From Oscillospiraceae bacterium (lineage in GTDB: Bacteria; Bacillota; Clostridia; Oscillospirales; Ruminococcaceae), in contig SVMQ01000104.1 of assembly GCA_015067375.1 (NCBI GenBank), forward strand, positions 1 through 7,404: DNA of 7,404 nucleotides, read 5' to 3'. Position 1 is the stretch's first letter. Each line of letters begins with the position of its first letter. The notes under the pieces are model-generated. The model did no database searches. It had not been told where the DNA came from and saw nothing but the letters and a program-made list of their open reading frames with translations. The position numbers were made by a program, and so were the translations under genes. Of this stretch, positions 6,031-7,404 are shown one piece after another.

Positions 6031-6519
6031 ATGAAAAAAAGATTTGCTATGATCTTTGCAGCACTTATGGCCGCGTCTATGATGACAGGCTGCGGTGCGC
6101 TTTCCGCAGAGGATTATAAGGAAGAGCTCGAGGATGCTATGTCCGACTGCAATGAAGCGATGAGCGATCTTATGGCTATGCAGTATGAAGACGAGGATGA
6201 CTTCGACAAGGGCGACGCAAAGGAGAAGCTCAATGACGCAAAGTCTGCGCTGAACTCCATCAAGAGGCTTTCCGCTCCTAAGGAGATCAAGGATGAACAT
6301 AAGGAATTCTGCAAGCTGATCGATTATACCATCAAGGCGGCAGATGTTCAGTATGAGCTTGTTGTTGCTGCTGTAGCGGATGACGATGACAAGGTAGAGA
6401 AGCTGGAGGAGAAGATGGAGGAGATCCAGGAAGAGATGGAGGACAAGTGCGACTCCAGTGCTTACGCTGATCTGTATTCAGCACTCAATGAGCTTATCGA
6501 AGAGGAAGAGGATGATTGA
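6031..6519 (+). CDS. acidic lipoprotein of unknown function, tandem copy 3
   Basis: This third paralogue has 162 residues and the signal peptide MKKRFAMIFAALMAASMMTGC, with C21 lipidated; the lipobox MTGC has Met at -3, which is less common. The first half of the mature protein is nearly that of copy 1 (56 of 74 residues identical by my count, including LSAPKEIKDEHKEFC at 80-94). The second half differs strongly (DDDDKVEKLEEKMEEIQEE) until the shared tail ELIEEEEDD. It has extra cysteines at 40 and 140. AAAGG (6018-6022) lies eight bases before the chosen ATG. An in-frame ATG at 5995 lacks a ribosome binding site and would put charged residues before the signal peptide. It lies 66 bases before the fourth lipoprotein gene. 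Confidence 0.88.
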   Translation: MKKRFAMIFAALMAASMMTGCGALSAEDYKEELEDAMSDCNEAMSDLMAMQYEDEDDFDKGDAKEKLNDAKSALNSIKRLSAPKEIKDEHKEFCKLIDYTIKAADVQYELVVAAVADDDDKVEKLEEKMEEIQEEMEDKCDSSAYADLYSALNELIEEEEDD

Positions 6520-6541
6520 TCGTCTGAGCTTATTCGAGCGG

Positions 6542-6555
6542 GACACCTGAGTGTC
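6542..6555 (+). other. small hairpin between lipoprotein genes 3 and 4
   Basis: GACAC-CTGA-GTGTC forms a 5-base-pair stem. No T-run follows, so it is not a terminator. No promoter boxes were found in this 66-base gap, which favours co-transcription of genes 3 and 4. Confidence 0.3.
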
Positions 6556-6585
6556 ATGCTCTGCTTTGCGAGAAAGGTATAGCTT

Positions 6586-7137
6586 ATGAAAAAGAAGCTG
6601 ATAGCGCTTTTTGCTGCTGTTATAATGCTGGCAGGCTGTTCAAACAGCGAGGATGATGTGATCTCCGTTATCGGCGGTGCTGACGGCCCGACTGCGGTGA
6701 CAGTCGGTGAGCAGACAACGGCAGGCGAATATGAGGATTTTTTCCGCGAGATATATATTGATGAGCTGTGCAATAAATACACGCAGCTGTGCAATGACGA
6801 GGCGTTATTATACGATGCATATTATTCAGAGGATATCAATGTAGACGATGTTATCGTCAAGGCGGAAAAGTGTATTTCTACGGTGGAAGCGATAATTGCT
6901 ATCGAACCTCCTGCAACGCTTGTTTCCAGCCATCAGGATATAATAGATGGTGCACAATACGAGCTCAAGTTTTACAGCAATATTCTGAATGCTTGTCTGA
7001 TGGCAAAAGGAGAGGTTGATCTGACCGAGCAGGAGATAGAGGAGATGACTGCCTTTATGGAGGAATATATAAATGCGCAGACGCCTTCGCTGAACGATGC
7101 ATTCGTTGCGGTGATGGATGCCATGGGATATGAGTAA
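6586..7137 (+). CDS. lipoprotein of unknown function with a GGADGPT segment
   Basis: This is a 183-residue lipoprotein with signal peptide MKKKLIALFAAVIMLAGC (C18 lipidated). Shortly after the anchor it has VIGGADGPTAV at residues 28-38, which matches a signature loop of the beta subunits of sodium-pumping decarboxylases (OadB, GcdB, MmdB). The protein has none of their membrane segments, so it is not such a subunit. The rest looks helical and acidic, with IEPPATLVSSH (106-116) in the place where copies 1-3 have LSAPKEIKDEH, so it may be a distant member of the same fold. Cysteines at 62, 69, 96 and 137 could form disulfides outside the cell. GAAAGG (6572-6577) lies eight bases before the ATG. 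It lies 65 bases before glyS with no terminator between. Confidence 0.85.
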   Translation: MKKKLIALFAAVIMLAGCSNSEDDVISVIGGADGPTAVTVGEQTTAGEYEDFFREIYIDELCNKYTQLCNDEALLYDAYYSEDINVDDVIVKAEKCISTVEAIIAIEPPATLVSSHQDIIDGAQYELKFYSNILNACLMAKGEVDLTEQEIEEMTAFMEEYINAQTPSLNDAFVAVMDAMGYE

Positions 7138-7161
7138 TTTTGCTCAATAATAGTCAATAAT

Positions 7162-7183
7162 GTTCCCTCATGCCACGAGGGAC
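7162..7183 (+). promoter_or_regulatory. leader hairpin before glyS
   Basis: CCCTC (7165-7169) pairs with GAGGG (7177-7181). The stem extends through TGT and ACA with one bulged T, giving an outer TGT-CCC/GGGACA stem like that before ilvE. The ribosome binding site AAAGGA (7188-7193) follows almost at once. The gap is too short for a glycine T-box, which might otherwise be expected before a glycyl-tRNA synthetase gene. Confidence 0.4.
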
Positions 7184-7202
7184 AAAGAAAGGAAATATAT
7201 TT

Positions 7203-7404
7203 ATGCTTAACACAGAAAAGACACTTGAAAAGATCGTTGCCCTTTGCAAGGGCAGAGGTTTCGTGTATCCCGGAAGTGAGATATACGGCGGTCTTGCAAA
7301 CACATGGGACTACGGCCCTCTCGGTGCTGTCCTCAAGGACAACATCAAGAATGCGTGGAAGAAGAAGTTCATCCAGGAGAGCAAGTACAACGTTGGCCTT
7401 GACT
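7203..7404 (+). CDS. glyS: glycyl-tRNA synthetase, alpha2 class II type, 5' part only
   Basis: Only the first 67 codons are in the window; the gene runs off the right edge. The enzyme charges tRNA-Gly with glycine using ATP. The N-terminus reads [20 protein letters not shown], then [10 protein letters not shown] (21-30), [11 protein letters not shown] (31-41) and [13 protein letters not shown] (44-56). These match the start of the dimeric, single-gene GlyRS of Gram-positive bacteria and eukaryotes (also called glyQS), not the alpha2beta2 GlyQ/GlyS enzyme. The ATG at 7203 is preceded by AAAGGA nine bases upstream. No separate promoter was found, so it may be read through from the lipoprotein gene before it. 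Confidence 0.95.
   Translation, partial: MLNTEKTLEKIVALCKGRGFVYPGSEIYGGLANTWDYGPLGAVLKDNIKNAWKKKFIQESKYNVGLD

Noticed and set aside
6667..6699. Sodium-pumping decarboxylase beta subunit
   Set aside because: Only the GGADGPT segment matches. The protein has a lipobox and helical soluble sequence, without the multiple membrane helices of that family.
7138..7202. Glycine T-box riboswitch before glyS
   Set aside because: The 65-base gap is too short for a T-box, and no T-box sequence or terminator/antiterminator was seen.

Overview
The window looks like a chromosomal segment of a Gram-positive anaerobe of the Clostridia, most like Ruminococcus and its relatives. The signs are strong AGGAGG-type ribosome binding sites, TTGACA/TATAAT promoters with 17-base spacers, AT-rich intergenic DNA, a long single-chain type of PurL, an alpha2-type glycyl-tRNA synthetase, several signal-peptidase II lipoproteins and HPr-like proteins with a DAKSIMGIFSLDLSK block. 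The genus is an inference; the class is better supported. No mobile element, tRNA, rRNA or CRISPR array was seen.

Left part (1-2700, minus strand): mtaB, a tRNA methylthiotransferase gene, is followed 49 bases later by the 5' part of purL (purine synthesis), which runs off the left edge. A good promoter precedes mtaB, and nothing between the two genes would stop transcription on that strand, so they are probably one operon.

Middle (2700-4725, plus strand): a promoter placed back-to-back with that of mtaB drives the first of two tandem small genes for HPr-fold proteins. Both proteins keep the regulatory serine of HPr (Ser46) but lack the phosphotransfer histidine (His15), so they look like Crh-type regulators and not PTS carriers. 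The second has its own promoter, and the pair ends at a strong intrinsic terminator. A separate promoter and a hairpin leader then precede ilvE, a branched-chain aminotransferase gene.

Right part (4726-7404, plus strand): four lipoprotein genes lie between ilvE and the start of a glycyl-tRNA synthetase gene. The first three are clear tandem paralogues: very acidic, mostly helical, with a shared LSAPKEIKDE core and an almost identical acidic C-terminus. Their two halves show different relationships, which suggests recombination between copies. The fourth is more distant and carries, just after its lipid-anchored cysteine, a VIGGADGPTAV segment matching a signature loop of sodium-pumping decarboxylase beta subunits. 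The function of all four is unknown. This cluster is the least explained part of the window.

Regulatory DNA of note: ilvE and glyS share a leader design (a TGTCCC/GGGACA stem just before the ribosome binding site). The gap between lipoprotein genes 1 and 2 holds a strong hairpin with an alternative partner arm downstream. A perfect 16-base palindrome lies before lipoprotein gene 1.
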